Source of the DNA: JAGVWJ01 sp964588555
Lineage (GTDB): Archaea; Micrarchaeota; Micrarchaeia; Anstonellales; Bilamarchaeaceae
Length of the DNA: 64,000 nt
NCBI GenBank assembly: GCA_964588555.1
Contig: CAZPPT010000001.1
Location: 120,441 to 184,440, forward strand
Reading direction: 5' to 3'
Shown here: one piece after another, positions 41,858 through 49,842 of the stretch
Layout: each line of letters begins with the position of its first letter
Position numbering within the stretch: the first letter of the stretch is position 1
Translations under genes and position numbers: made by a program
The notes under the pieces: generated by a model
Database searches by the model: none
Told to the model about the DNA's origin: nothing
Seen by the model: only the letters and a program-made list of their open reading frames with translations

Positions 41858-43417
41858 ATGGCTATTAAGACGGCATTGATAAGCGTTTCTGATAAACGCG
41901 GAATCATAGAATTTGCACGCGCACTGGTAGACCTCGGCATACAAATTATTTCAACAGGCGGGACTGCCCAGATCCTTAAAAAGGCTGCTGTGCCGGTGCA
42001 GGAAATCTCAGACGTTACCGGGTTTCCCGAAATGATGGACGGACGCGTAAAGACGCTCCACCCGAAGATACATGGCGCAATACTTGCCGACCGCACGAAG
42101 AAAAAACACATCGAGGAGGCAAAAAGGCACAAGATAGGGGGCATTGACCTTGTCGCGGTGAACCTTTACCCGTTTGAGAATACGATAAAAAAAACAAGCA
42201 GGCTTGAAAGCGCGATAGAAAACATAGACATCGGCGGCCCTGCGCTCCTTCGGAGCGCTGCAAAGAACTATGCACATGTTGCCGCTGTCGTAAATCCCGA
42301 GCGCTATGATGAGATTGCACGAGAAATTAAGGAACGGAAAGGCGAACTTACCCAAAAAACAAAGGAGCTCCTTGCCCTTGAGGTATGGGAGCACGTCGCA
42401 CATTATGACGCCGTTATTGCACAGTATTTCAGAAAGAAATTTATGCGAGATGCCGGTTTTCCAAAAACCCTTACGGTCTCGTTTAGGAAAATGCAGGACC
42501 TCAGGTATGGGGAAAACCCGCACCAGCAGGCGGCGCTCTATAAGGACGACCAGTTTGAGGGGCCGGCAGTTATCAATGCGGAGCAGTTGCAGGGAAAGCA
42601 GCTTTCGTACAACAATATCCTGGATGCAAGTGCTGCGCTTGAACTGTGCAAGGAATTTGATGGCCCGACAGTAGTGATTGTAAAGCACAACAACCCAAGC
42701 GGCGTCGCCTCGTCGGAAAACATTGTTGATGCGTACAAGCTTGCCCGAAGCGTAGATCCCGAGGCCGCATTTGGCGGCGTGGTCGCAGTCAACCGTGCGG
42801 TTGACGAGACGCTTGCAAAGGAGATTACATCAGTATTTGTTGAGATCGTGGTTGCACCGTCGTTTACCCAGGAAGCGCGGCGCGTATTTGAAAAACGAAA
42901 GAACCTCCGCCTTCTCCAGATGCCCGATTTTGGGGCAAAACGGCTTTCGCACAGGACATACCGGAGCATCCCCGGCGGCATCCTCGTACAGGACGCGGAC
43001 ACCCTGCTTCTTGGGGAGCAGCTCAAGGTCGTGACAAAAAGAAAGCCGACTGAAGAGGAAATGGACGCGATGGCATATGCATGGAAGATTGCAAAATATG
43101 TCAAATCAAACGCCATTGTATACGCACGGAACAATAGGGCAATCGCAATAGGCGCGGGGCAGATGAAGCGTGTTGATGCGGCAAAGCTAGCAGTCATGAT
43201 CGCGCGTGACTATTATGGTGAAGGGAGCATCAAGGGCTGTTCAATGGCAAGCGACGCGTTCTTCCCATTTAGGGATGGTATCGACTATGCGGCAAAGCTT
43301 GGGGTGACGGCAATCATACAGCCAGGCGGAAGCATCCATGACCAGGAAGTCATTGATGCTGCAAATGAGCACAATATTGCCATGCTATTTACCGGGATAC
43401 GGCACTTTAGGCACTAG
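41858..43417 (+). CDS. purH: Bifunctional AICAR transformylase / IMP cyclohydrolase
   Basis: A 519-residue enzyme for the last two steps of IMP synthesis. The cyclohydrolase domain is N-terminal (ALISVSDKRGIIEFARALVD, IISTGGTAQIL, FPEMMDGRVKTLHPKIHGAI). The transformylase domain follows (DLRYGENPHQQAALY, VIVKHNNPSGVASS with the Lys-His pair, GCSMASDAFFPFRDGIDYAA). It uses 10-formyl-THF, consistent with FolD and FolC in the same window. This is the bacterial-type enzyme; many archaea use PurP and PurO instead. Its 3' end overlaps the convergent kinase gene by 33 nt. Confidence 0.96.
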   Translation: MAIKTALISVSDKRGIIEFARALVDLGIQIISTGGTAQILKKAAVPVQEISDVTGFPEMMDGRVKTLHPKIHGAILADRTKKKHIEEAKRHKIGGIDLVAVNLYPFENTIKKTSRLESAIENIDIGGPALLRSAAKNYAHVAAVVNPERYDEIAREIKERKGELTQKTKELLALEVWEHVAHYDAVIAQYFRKKFMRDAGFPKTLTVSFRKMQDLRYGENPHQQAALYKDDQFEGPAVINAEQLQGKQLSYNNILDASAALELCKEFDGPTVVIVKHNNPSGVASSENIVDAYKLARSVDPEAAFGGVVAVNRAVDETLAKEITSVFVEIVVAPSFTQEARRVFEKRKNLRLLQMPDFGAKRLSHRTYRSIPGGILVQDADTLLLGEQLKVVTKRKPTEEEMDAMAYAWKIAKYVKSNAIVYARNNRAIAIGAGQMKRVDAAKLAVMIARDYYGEGSIKGCSMASDAFFPFRDGIDYAAKLGVTAIIQPGGSIHDQEVIDAANEHNIAMLFTGIRHFRH

Positions 43418-44287
43418 ATAGTTGTCGCCTATTTCTTCGAGTGCTTGTTTTAATTCTTCAACTGTTTGGAATCGATCATTTGGGTCCGGTTCAAGGCAGC
43501 GCATGATGGCATCTTCAAGTTCCTCCAAAACAGTAACCCTCCGTTGCCTAAACGAATAGGGGCGTATATGAGGGAATACTTTTCTGTATTCGACCTGACT
43601 GCTAGCAAAAACAGAAGAGCCACACATTGCCTCGTACATGACGACCCCTATCCCAAAAATATCAGTCCTAAAATCCACAGGCTCACGCATAAGTGCTTCA
43701 GGGGCAGCATAGGCAGGCTGTCCACTTGGCATAAACTGTATCTTATTTAATGAAGGATCTGAAAATCGTATGAGGCCAAAATCAAGCAGGGTCAAGAAAC
43801 TAGGCAAAAATGGAGGCCGTATAAATAGATTTTCCGGTTTAAGGTCCGCATATATAATTCCCTTTTCATGGATCATTGACATAATCTCACAAAGCCGTAT
43901 GGCTAATGAAAGTACGAACTGGGCATTTGAAATCGGCTTGCGCATCTTAATGAACTCATTGAGCGGAATCCCGCGCAATCGTTCTAAGATAAAGAACGGC
44001 GTCCGGCCATCAATAAAACCAAAATCACGGATGTCGACAATGCCGCAGTGGAAAAGAGAGGCAAGGACATGTGCCTCCTGGAAAAAATACGGCCGGAGAA
44101 ATGGACCATGTTCAAAATAAATGGGGCACGCCTCATCAAGGATTTTGGCAACGGTGAAAGTGCCATGAACGGAATCCCTGGCCTCCCAAATAGTTGTGGC
44201 AGAACCGCTGTTAATGGGGCGCACTAACTCGTAGGTACTTGCAAAGCCCTTAATAGAAAATCCTTCGCGGGGATCAAAGAAGCGCAC
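43385..44287 (-). CDS. Eukaryotic-type Ser/Thr protein kinase
   Basis: A 300-residue soluble kinase domain without membrane or sensor domains. TFTVAKIL carries the ATP Lys (K48), IIYADLKPENLF has the catalytic Asp (D148) but Tyr-Ala in place of the usual His-Arg, and LLDFGLIRF is the metal-binding DFG. The glycine loop (NSGSATTIWEAR) is weak. AYAAPEALMREPVDFRTDIF is the activation-segment APE and subdomain IX. Start is GTG at 44287, next to a GGAG sequence; no ATG lies in frame upstream before a stop. It overlaps purH by 33 nt at the 3' ends. Targets are unknown. Confidence 0.85.
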   Translation of the reverse strand: MRFFDPREGFSIKGFASTYELVRPINSGSATTIWEARDSVHGTFTVAKILDEACPIYFEHGPFLRPYFFQEAHVLASLFHCGIVDIRDFGFIDGRTPFFILERLRGIPLNEFIKMRKPISNAQFVLSLAIRLCEIMSMIHEKGIIYADLKPENLFIRPPFLPSFLTLLDFGLIRFSDPSLNKIQFMPSGQPAYAAPEALMREPVDFRTDIFGIGVVMYEAMCGSSVFASSQVEYRKVFPHIRPYSFRQRRVTVLEELEDAIMRCLEPDPNDRFQTVEELKQALEEIGDNYLVPKVPYPGK

Positions 44288-44440
44288 CTCCGGGTATCAA
44301 AAAACATATTTTTTAGCGCCTGACGGACTTCGGCATTCGTTTTTCGTGGTAAAGGGGTAGTAAGACAAGACATGTTATAAAAAGTGTATAGAAAGAATTA
44401 AAAGACACACGTCTCTGGTATTGTGACGCCAGCCTGGCAC

Positions 44441-44450
44441 TTTATAAATA
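44441..44450 (+). promoter_or_regulatory. TATA box of the first Cys-rich lipoprotein gene
   Basis: TTTATAAATA lies about 25 nt upstream of the ATG at 44470, predicting a leaderless transcript. The 44288-44469 gap otherwise holds the upstream region of the divergent kinase gene, including a TTTTTATAA on the minus strand at about 44374-44382. Confidence 0.5.
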
Positions 44451-44469
44451 TTATAACAAAAATACCCTC

Positions 44470-45330
44470 ATGAAACTCGGGATTATTTTGGGATTATGCC
44501 TCATACTTTTTCTTGCAGGGTGCGCCACAAGGCAACAGGAAGTAAAAAACGAGACACTTATTACGCCACCAACAGAGGAAGTGGAACTGCCAAAAGAAAA
44601 TGAAACTGTTGAACAACTGCCTGAAATTATGGAAAATAAAACAGTTGAAAACGAGCCGGCAATAATTCCGAAAAATGAAGTCCCTGCACCCCCTGAAAAA
44701 CCTGTCGGGTGCATGGATAGCGATGGGCAGGACATGACTACTGCGGGCACCGTAACGCTTGATGGAAAGACGTATGTAGACACGTGCACAAGCCCTGAGC
44801 ACATAAAGGAATATTATTGCTTAAACGGAACCGTACGAAACGTCATACGGACGTGCGCAAGCGGCATGGGCTGCAGCCAGGGGGCATGCGGTGCGGCGAA
44901 AGGATTTTGTGAGGATACCGACGAAGGGATCAACATCACATTGTATGGTGAAGTCAAGGCATATGCTGGAAATGAAATCGGGAACTTGCATGTAGACCTG
45001 TGCCTCAATACGACACACATACGCGAATACTATTGCAACGGCACCATTGCTGAAAGCTTGATACTGCCGTGCGAGACGGGATCCACGTGTAGGAACAACG
45101 CATGCGGCGACGTAATCTATTGTACTGATGATGATAACGGCGTCAGGCCAGAAACCAAAGGGGTCGCAACAGTTGTCGAAAGAAGAACGTATGAGACGTA
45201 CACGTCATCGTTTGTTGATCAATGCATCGACAGAACTGCGCTTAAGGAGTATTATTGCGTTGGCGACAACCTTGCTTCGAGGAGACTCACGTGCGACGGA
45301 TACTGTGACAACGGCAGGTGCAGGGAGTAA
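44470..45330 (+). CDS. Cys-rich repeat lipoprotein (EYYC repeats), copy 1
   Basis: A 286-residue exported protein. Signal peptide MKLGIILGLCLILFLAGC ends in a lipobox-like LAGC, giving a lipid-modified Cys18. A polar linker rich in Glu and Pro spans residues about 19-78. Three tandem units follow, each reading roughly C-x-D-x-D-x-G, 8-15 residues, G-x-V, then D-x-C, 6-8 residues, EYYC, 12-15 residues and C-x(4)-C-x(3-4)-C. Such units look disulfide-stabilised and are seen in surface proteins of DPANN-type archaea. Function is unknown. It is followed 2 nt later by a paralogue. Confidence 0.72.
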   Translation: MKLGIILGLCLILFLAGCATRQQEVKNETLITPPTEEVELPKENETVEQLPEIMENKTVENEPAIIPKNEVPAPPEKPVGCMDSDGQDMTTAGTVTLDGKTYVDTCTSPEHIKEYYCLNGTVRNVIRTCASGMGCSQGACGAAKGFCEDTDEGINITLYGEVKAYAGNEIGNLHVDLCLNTTHIREYYCNGTIAESLILPCETGSTCRNNACGDVIYCTDDDNGVRPETKGVATVVERRTYETYTSSFVDQCIDRTALKEYYCVGDNLASRRLTCDGYCDNGRCRE

Positions 45331-45332
45331 CA

Positions 45333-46316
45333 ATGAAGCAGATATGCATTGTGCTTGTAATTTGCATACTTGCAGCAGGCTGTGCTGCCGATGGCAAAAC
45401 TGAGGATAAGGTTGCTGACAAGCTGCCTCACGTAAACCAAACCATACCAATGCCAGTACTTCAAGCCAACCAGACTACTGATGACCCAGCATGTACTGAT
45501 AGCGATGAAGGCCAGGATTTGTTTGTACGCGGTACCACCGCATCATATTCACAAGTGCAATATGATACGTGCGATGACGGCATATCAGTGGACGAATACT
45601 ATTGTGAAAACGGGGTATTAAAACAAAGAACGCGCATCTGCCCCGCGGGATACCAGTGCAGCGAAGGACGCTGTGTTGGGGCAGACACTATCCCACAAGA
45701 TTGTACTGACAGTGACGGACAGGAGATACGGAAAAAGGGGCAAGTGGTGCGCGGAAGCGATACCTACGAAGACGCTTGCACGGGAATACAGAACGTAAAG
45801 GAATATTATTGCCGAAACAATGAGATAAAAAATACGATACTACGTTGCCCAAGCGGAACCAAGTGCCATGAAGGTGCATGCATACAATATGAGCCGCGCT
45901 GTGAGGACACTGACAACGGCATCAATGCAACCGCATACGGGGAAGTTACAATTGACACGGGTACTGGGATACTTGACCTCTTCAAAGATTCATGCATCGA
46001 CCAGGGGACGCTTGAGGAAGCATACTGTATGGACGGGCGTGTTGCAAAAATGACAATTGCGTGCCGGCAAGGGGGGCGCTGCAGTTCGGGTGCATGTGAG
46101 GAAGTGGCTGAATGCAGGGAAAATGACTTTGGCTTTGATACGCGCCACAAGGGAACGACACGTATTGTGACGTATATAGGTGGCGGAAGTACGAGCCGTG
46201 AATATACTGATGAATGCAACGGAAGCGGGATATTGCGTGAATATTATTGTTTTGAAAATGAAGTAGCAACGCAAAACGTCGTGTGCAGCTGCAACGGCGG
46301 TGAATGCATACAGTAA
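45333..46316 (+). CDS. Cys-rich repeat lipoprotein (EYYC repeats), copy 2
   Basis: A 327-residue exported protein with signal MKQICIVLVICILAAGC (lipobox AAGC) and four repeat units of the same design as the preceding gene. Examples are CTDSDEGQDLFVRG to DEYYCENG, CTDSDGQEIRKKGQVVRG to KEYYCRNN, CEDTDNGINATAYGEV to EAYCMDG and the last ending REYYCFENE. The start is 45333, two bases after the upstream stop; the longer frame begins inside that gene. The two genes arose by duplication and probably sit together on the cell surface. Confidence 0.72.
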   Translation: MKQICIVLVICILAAGCAADGKTEDKVADKLPHVNQTIPMPVLQANQTTDDPACTDSDEGQDLFVRGTTASYSQVQYDTCDDGISVDEYYCENGVLKQRTRICPAGYQCSEGRCVGADTIPQDCTDSDGQEIRKKGQVVRGSDTYEDACTGIQNVKEYYCRNNEIKNTILRCPSGTKCHEGACIQYEPRCEDTDNGINATAYGEVTIDTGTGILDLFKDSCIDQGTLEEAYCMDGRVAKMTIACRQGGRCSSGACEEVAECRENDFGFDTRHKGTTRIVTYIGGGSTSREYTDECNGSGILREYYCFENEVATQNVVCSCNGGECIQ

Positions 46317-46347
46317 GTTTATAAATATTTTTTGAGATTGAATTCGC

Positions 46348-47094
46348 ATGTATAAGCACTTGATTTTGATATTGTTATTGGCAAGTATTTCAGTCGCTGC
46401 CGCCCCGGAATGGGTAAAAAAGGGTGTGGCCGTTACGTACAAGGTAGGTGCAAGCACCATCGTCTTTGAAGTAACCGAACGGACCGCGACAACACTTAAG
46501 GTCAGCTTGAAAGTTGATGGTAAAAATTCGGGGTTTCCTTTCAATAATGTAAGCGGCGGTTCAGGAAGTTTCTGGTATGACAATACGGAAACGAAGGTCG
46601 CAAGCTACTCCTCCCGCATTGACGGATGGGAAGTGATGCAGAAAGACGCAACGGTGAACGCCGCTGGTAAGGACTGGACAACCATAAAGGTACAGAAAAC
46701 AGAAGGCGGTACAAAGAAAGACCGTTATGTAGATAAGGAAACGGGCTTGCTTATACGTGAGGAAAGCACCGTACAGACAGTCGTACTTGAGTCAATAGTA
46801 CCATCATTTGATACGCCCCCCGTGCCGCCAGTAAGTGCCCCTCCGCAAAACCCGCAAGGCACGCCGCCTCCAACGGCACCTCCGGCAGAGACGCCGACAA
46901 CTACCGAACCTAACGAGGAGGACAAGACGCCGCCCGCTGGCCAATCATTCGAACCAGAACCAGTCCCAACAGCAAATCCGGCGCCACTGACAGATGTAGA
47001 GGACATACGCCCGCCTGACTCGAATACGCCGTGCTGCCCGTTAGGCGTATTTTTGTTTGTATCGCTTTTAGTATTTGCATACAAGGCAAGATGA
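46348..47094 (+). CDS. Exported protein with Pro/Thr-rich stalk and C-terminal anchor
   Basis: A 248-residue protein. Signal peptide MYKHLILILLLASISVAAA is followed by a beta-rich domain (residues about 20-150, WVKKGVAVTYKVGASTIVFE, TTIKVQKTEGG). Then comes a low-complexity Pro/Thr/Glu segment (about 155-225, PPQNPQGTPPPTAPPAETPT) and a hydrophobic tail with two Cys (CCPLGVFLFVSLLVFAYKAR). The architecture is that of a cell-surface stalked domain anchored at its C-terminus. No family is recognised. It follows the two lipoprotein genes by 31 nt and likely shares their promoter. Confidence 0.68.
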   Translation: MYKHLILILLLASISVAAAPEWVKKGVAVTYKVGASTIVFEVTERTATTLKVSLKVDGKNSGFPFNNVSGGSGSFWYDNTETKVASYSSRIDGWEVMQKDATVNAAGKDWTTIKVQKTEGGTKKDRYVDKETGLLIREESTVQTVVLESIVPSFDTPPVPPVSAPPQNPQGTPPPTAPPAETPTTTEPNEEDKTPPAGQSFEPEPVPTANPAPLTDVEDIRPPDSNTPCCPLGVFLFVSLLVFAYKAR

Positions 47095-47220
47095 GATTAT
47101 TTTAATTTTTTTAAGAATTCATTAGCCTAACATCTTTTGGGAAAAATTTTGTGCAAGCGATCTTTCTAATTTTCTTTTTTATATTTTTCTAATAGATCAT
47201 TCTACTCAGCTTAGCGATTA
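47095..47220. terminator. T-rich intergenic region between convergent genes
   Basis: The gap between the stalk-protein gene and convergent rpiA has plus-strand T-runs (TTTTAATTTTTTT at about 47099-47111, TTTTCTTTTTTATATTTTTC near 47170). T-rich tracts serve as archaeal terminators. No gene or hairpin of note was seen. Confidence 0.4.
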
Positions 47221-47886
47221 TTATAAAACCCTGCTTCCGTCCCGTGTCCCTACGATAATGCGGTCGAATTTTGTAAAGATGCCGTTTTCGACCACGCCGG
47301 GTATGGTGTTGAATTCGTCCTCCATTTTCCGCGGGTCAGTAACCCGCATCTCCGCATCAAGAAGGAAATTGCCATTATCAGTAATAATAGGCCCGAGCTT
47401 TTCATCTGCAACGCGGTAGGAAACATGTTTTGTAAAACGCTTAAGCGCATCCATGACAAGACGGTGCGCAAACGGGATGACTTCGATAACGACCTTGCCT
47501 TCAAGGTGCGGCCTGATCTTGCTTTCGTCCGCTATGATAATGAATTTCTTTGCCGCGTAGGCGATCACCTTTTCGCGCGCGAGTGCCCCGCCGCCGCCCT
47601 TAAGGACCGCGTGCTTTGTAGCAACGTCGGCACCATCAACCGCCAGGTCAATGCGTTTTACTTCGTCAGGTTCAGCGATCCTGATGCCCTGCGCATGGGC
47701 AAAAATACGCGTATCAAATGATGTCGGCACGCCAAGGATATCCAGGTTTTCCTGCCGTATGCGTTCGCCAAGGAGTTCAATAAATTCTTTGGCAGTGCTT
47801 CCGCTTCCTAATCCGATGACCATGCTGTTCCTGACATGCTCCAGTGCGGCCTTTGCCGCGTTGATTTTTTCCAGCTTATAAGACAT
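47221..47886 (-). CDS. rpiA: Ribose-5-phosphate isomerase A
   Basis: A 221-residue enzyme interconverting ribose-5-phosphate and ribulose-5-phosphate. VIGLGSGSTAKEFIELLGER, VPTSFDTRI, DLAVDGADVATKHAVLKGGG and DGADVA with GGGGALAREKVIAYAAK are RpiA signatures, the latter with catalytic Glu and Lys. It is full length. A TTTTTAAA element about 26 nt before the ATG at 47886 suggests a leaderless transcript. It lies downstream of the candidate structured RNA on the same strand. Confidence 0.95.
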   Translation of the reverse strand: MSYKLEKINAAKAALEHVRNSMVIGLGSGSTAKEFIELLGERIRQENLDILGVPTSFDTRIFAHAQGIRIAEPDEVKRIDLAVDGADVATKHAVLKGGGGALAREKVIAYAAKKFIIIADESKIRPHLEGKVVIEVIPFAHRLVMDALKRFTKHVSYRVADEKLGPIITDNGNFLLDAEMRVTDPRKMEDEFNTIPGVVENGIFTKFDRIIVGTRDGSRVL

Positions 47887-47911
47887 GTCTTAAATTAGAA
47901 AGCGTGCGTTT

Positions 47912-48176
47912 AAAAACCTAAACCGCAGAGAGGGTTCCCCCTCCAATTGTTCGACGATTTGCATTTGGGGCAAAAAAACAAATGCAAATATTTGGCGCAT
48001 GGCACCAAACTTTTCGAACAATGGATTGACGCCAGTGCCAAAAAAATCTCGCCAATATTTGACGCGAACACGCGTCAAACCATAAATCGATTCGTCGATT
48101 TATCGGTCCGTGGTTTGTGGTCTCATCCCGACCCACCCCCAAGAAAGAACGCTAAAATTAGTGTCCTCTCTGCGAC
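47912..48176 (-). ncRNA. Candidate multi-hairpin non-coding RNA
   Basis: About 250 nt with no convincing coding potential but dense exact pairing. A 10-bp outer stem is CGCAGAGAGG (47924-47933) with CCTCTCTGCG (48165-48174). Inside are ATTGTTCGA (47946-47954) with TCGAACAAT (48014-48022), an 11-bp hairpin ATTTGCATTTG (47957-47967)/CAAATGCAAAT (47979-47989), a 9-bp hairpin at 48058-48079 (loop AACA), and a 9-bp hairpin with a TTCG loop at 48082-48103. The minus strand is favoured: a TATA-like sequence (48193-48202) lies about 26 nt before the outer stem. I found no match to RNase P, SRP or tRNA-like motifs by eye. A palindromic mobile element is the alternative. Confidence 0.5.
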
Positions 48177-48206
48177 TGGCTGATGAATAAACAATAAATA
48201 AACTAC

Positions 48207-48443
48207 TTACTTTTTCTTATAATCAGTGACCTGCAGGTTGCCTGCTTCCTGCCTTAGTACCTCAAGGACGTTGCCGCCCTCATCTGAAAGGGAATATTCC
48301 AGGTACGTGCCGCCAACGATCATCGTAAGGATCCGCGGCTCCTTGTTAAGGAACACCTTGACGCTGTAAATTTTCCGGTCCTTATCGTATGCATACTCGA
48401 ATTTTGAGCCCCTGATAAGGTCAACGAGGTCTTTTTTTGTCAT
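48207..48443 (-). CDS. Small uncharacterised protein
   Basis: A 78-residue protein: MTKKDLVDLIRGSKFEYAYD, then KIYSVKVFLNKEPRILTMIV, GGTYLEYSLSDE, ending VTDYKKK. An N-terminal helix followed by beta strands is likely. The start overlaps the stop of the preceding small gene by 4 nt (ATGA), which supports both as real. No family recognised. Confidence 0.6.
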   Translation of the reverse strand: MTKKDLVDLIRGSKFEYAYDKDRKIYSVKVFLNKEPRILTMIVGGTYLEYSLSDEGGNVLEVLRQEAGNLQVTDYKKK

Positions 48444-48703
48444 ACCATCCCAACCATCGCATGCAATTCCAGTACGATGCCTTTTTTCCGTGCGGCTTCA
48501 AGCATCTTATAGAGCGGATCTGCCATGGTCTCTGCCATCTTTTGGCCGACCCCTTCGGTCTTTCGTGCGGCAACCTTGACGGGAATCCGCTGGCCTGTGA
48601 TCTGTTCGCTCCGGACCGGGATTTTCTCACGTTCAAGCGGACCCTTTACAAGCTCCGGTTTCTTAAAGGCCATGGGGCCCCTTCGTTCTTCATCGTCAAC
48701 CAT
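48440..48703 (-). CDS. Small uncharacterised basic protein
   Basis: An 87-residue protein, polar and unstructured-looking in its first half (ELVKGPLEREKIPVRSEQIT) with a helical C-terminal part (VGQKMAETMADPLYKMLEAA) and the ending LELHAMVGMV. It overlaps the next small gene by 4 nt. The upstream gap to 48837 carries minus-strand AT-rich sequence that may be its promoter. Function is unknown. Confidence 0.55.
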   Translation of the reverse strand: MVDDEERRGPMAFKKPELVKGPLEREKIPVRSEQITGQRIPVKVAARKTEGVGQKMAETMADPLYKMLEAARKKGIVLELHAMVGMV

Positions 48704-48776
48704 GAGTATGCTTTACGGTTATGTGTTTTTAATAGTACGCGTTTTTTGGGAGCCCTTCGGACGTATTTAGTGACAC

Positions 48777-48833
48777 GTATATAAATCCCCCAACCTAAAA
48801 ATAAAGTAACACTAAAAAATACCACTAGGTGAA
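48777..48833 (+). promoter_or_regulatory. Promoter and ribosome-binding site of the N-formylglutamate-amidohydrolase-like gene
   Basis: GTATATAAAT at about 48777-48786 is a strong TATA box. AGGTGAAA at about 48826-48833 is a ribosome-binding site immediately before the ATG at 48837. Together they imply a leader of about 25 nt, unlike the leaderless genes around it. Confidence 0.5.
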
Positions 48834-48836
48834 AAC

Positions 48837-49730
48837 ATGAAGCTAGATACGGTAAGGGCAGTACAGTATGGAAAGGCGCGGCGCATATCATGCGTATTTC
48901 TCTGCCAGCATGGGGACATGGGCGAAAAACTGTTTGCAAGATACCCCTCCTTGCCAGACCTTTGCGTTTCCGGAAGGCAAAAATTCATGCAATACATTGC
49001 GGTTGAACAGGATGCCGGGACTCCGGAACTTGCACATATTTTGGCAAAAATGGCAAGCGATGCCGACCACGCCTCGCTTGTCGTCCACGCGGAACTACCC
49101 CGCGGCGTCGTGGACCCAAACCGAATTACTGAACGTTCGCTGCAAGAAATTATTGACTGGAGGCAGCACCCCGACCTTGCGTCAGAATTAAAGGGCCTTC
49201 ATGCCGACACTCTTGCACATGTTGCCGCACTTCTTGCAGAAACAAAACCGCGCCTCGTAATTGACGTACACAGCATGGGGCAGTACACGCCGCGTGCAAA
49301 GGCGGAATCGGACGTACGGGCAGTAACGCTTGCATTTGACCGCCTTGAAGAATACCTTGAGGCATGGCTAGATCCGGCACGACGGGGAGAACGGCGGGTG
49401 CTTGACATAGTGACCGCACTTGCCGACGGGACTGTGGTTGCAGACATGCAATTTGCAAGAATGATGGCAGGGGAATTGGATATGGTGGGAATCGACTACC
49501 GGTTCAACCACCCTTACCCGACCGCGCCGCATGTGATGACGACTGCGTACCTAAGACAGTATCCCGGCGGCTGTATTGACGTCCCAAAGGACATGCTTGC
49601 GGATGGGGCGCTTGATGCGATGAGGGTGAACTTAAGGAAGGTGGAACGAGTTGCCAGGCCGATTGCAAACGCGGCGATTGCATACCTTGGGCAGCAGGTA
49701 GAAACGATGCATGAAGCGGTGGCAAAATAA
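48837..49730 (+). CDS. N-formylglutamate amidohydrolase-like protein
   Basis: A 297-residue protein. LVVHAELPRGVVDPNRITER and LVIDVHSMGQYTP resemble the D-x-N-R and I-D-x-H-S motifs of the N-formylglutamate deformylase/zinc carboxypeptidase-like fold. A His-containing segment HPYPTAPHVMTTAYLRQYPG follows. No histidine-degradation genes are present, so the true substrate is unlikely to be N-formylglutamate. The composition is slightly richer in GC than its neighbours. Family assignment is moderate. Confidence 0.6.
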   Translation: MKLDTVRAVQYGKARRISCVFLCQHGDMGEKLFARYPSLPDLCVSGRQKFMQYIAVEQDAGTPELAHILAKMASDADHASLVVHAELPRGVVDPNRITERSLQEIIDWRQHPDLASELKGLHADTLAHVAALLAETKPRLVIDVHSMGQYTPRAKAESDVRAVTLAFDRLEEYLEAWLDPARRGERRVLDIVTALADGTVVADMQFARMMAGELDMVGIDYRFNHPYPTAPHVMTTAYLRQYPGGCIDVPKDMLADGALDAMRVNLRKVERVARPIANAAIAYLGQQVETMHEAVAK

Positions 49731-49842
49731 AACCACGATCTGCGCGCCTCATGCCGTTCCAAAAAAAAGGCTGGGGACATGACTGAATATACGTTTGAGT
49801 ATTTTTGTAATAGTAAAATTATGGGCTTATGAGGGGATATGT

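Noticed and set aside
42008..43197. Several minus-strand frames inside purH
   Set aside because: PurH is supported over its full length; the antisense frames are fragmented and featureless.
44340..44373. ATG at 44373 as the start of the protein kinase
   Set aside because: That frame runs through the start of the kinase region out of register and stops after about 50 codons; it also overlaps the likely TATA box.
47924..48174. RNase P RNA or SRP RNA as identity of the structured region
   Set aside because: The conserved GAGGAAAGTCC-type core of RNase P and the GGAAG/GCAGCC helix-8 features of SRP RNA are not seen on either strand.
47890..48183. Short frames of 62-78 codons across the 47.9-48.2 kb gap
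   Set aside because: The translations follow the inverted repeats, lack start signals and differ between strands without any conserved feature; the region is treated as structured RNA.
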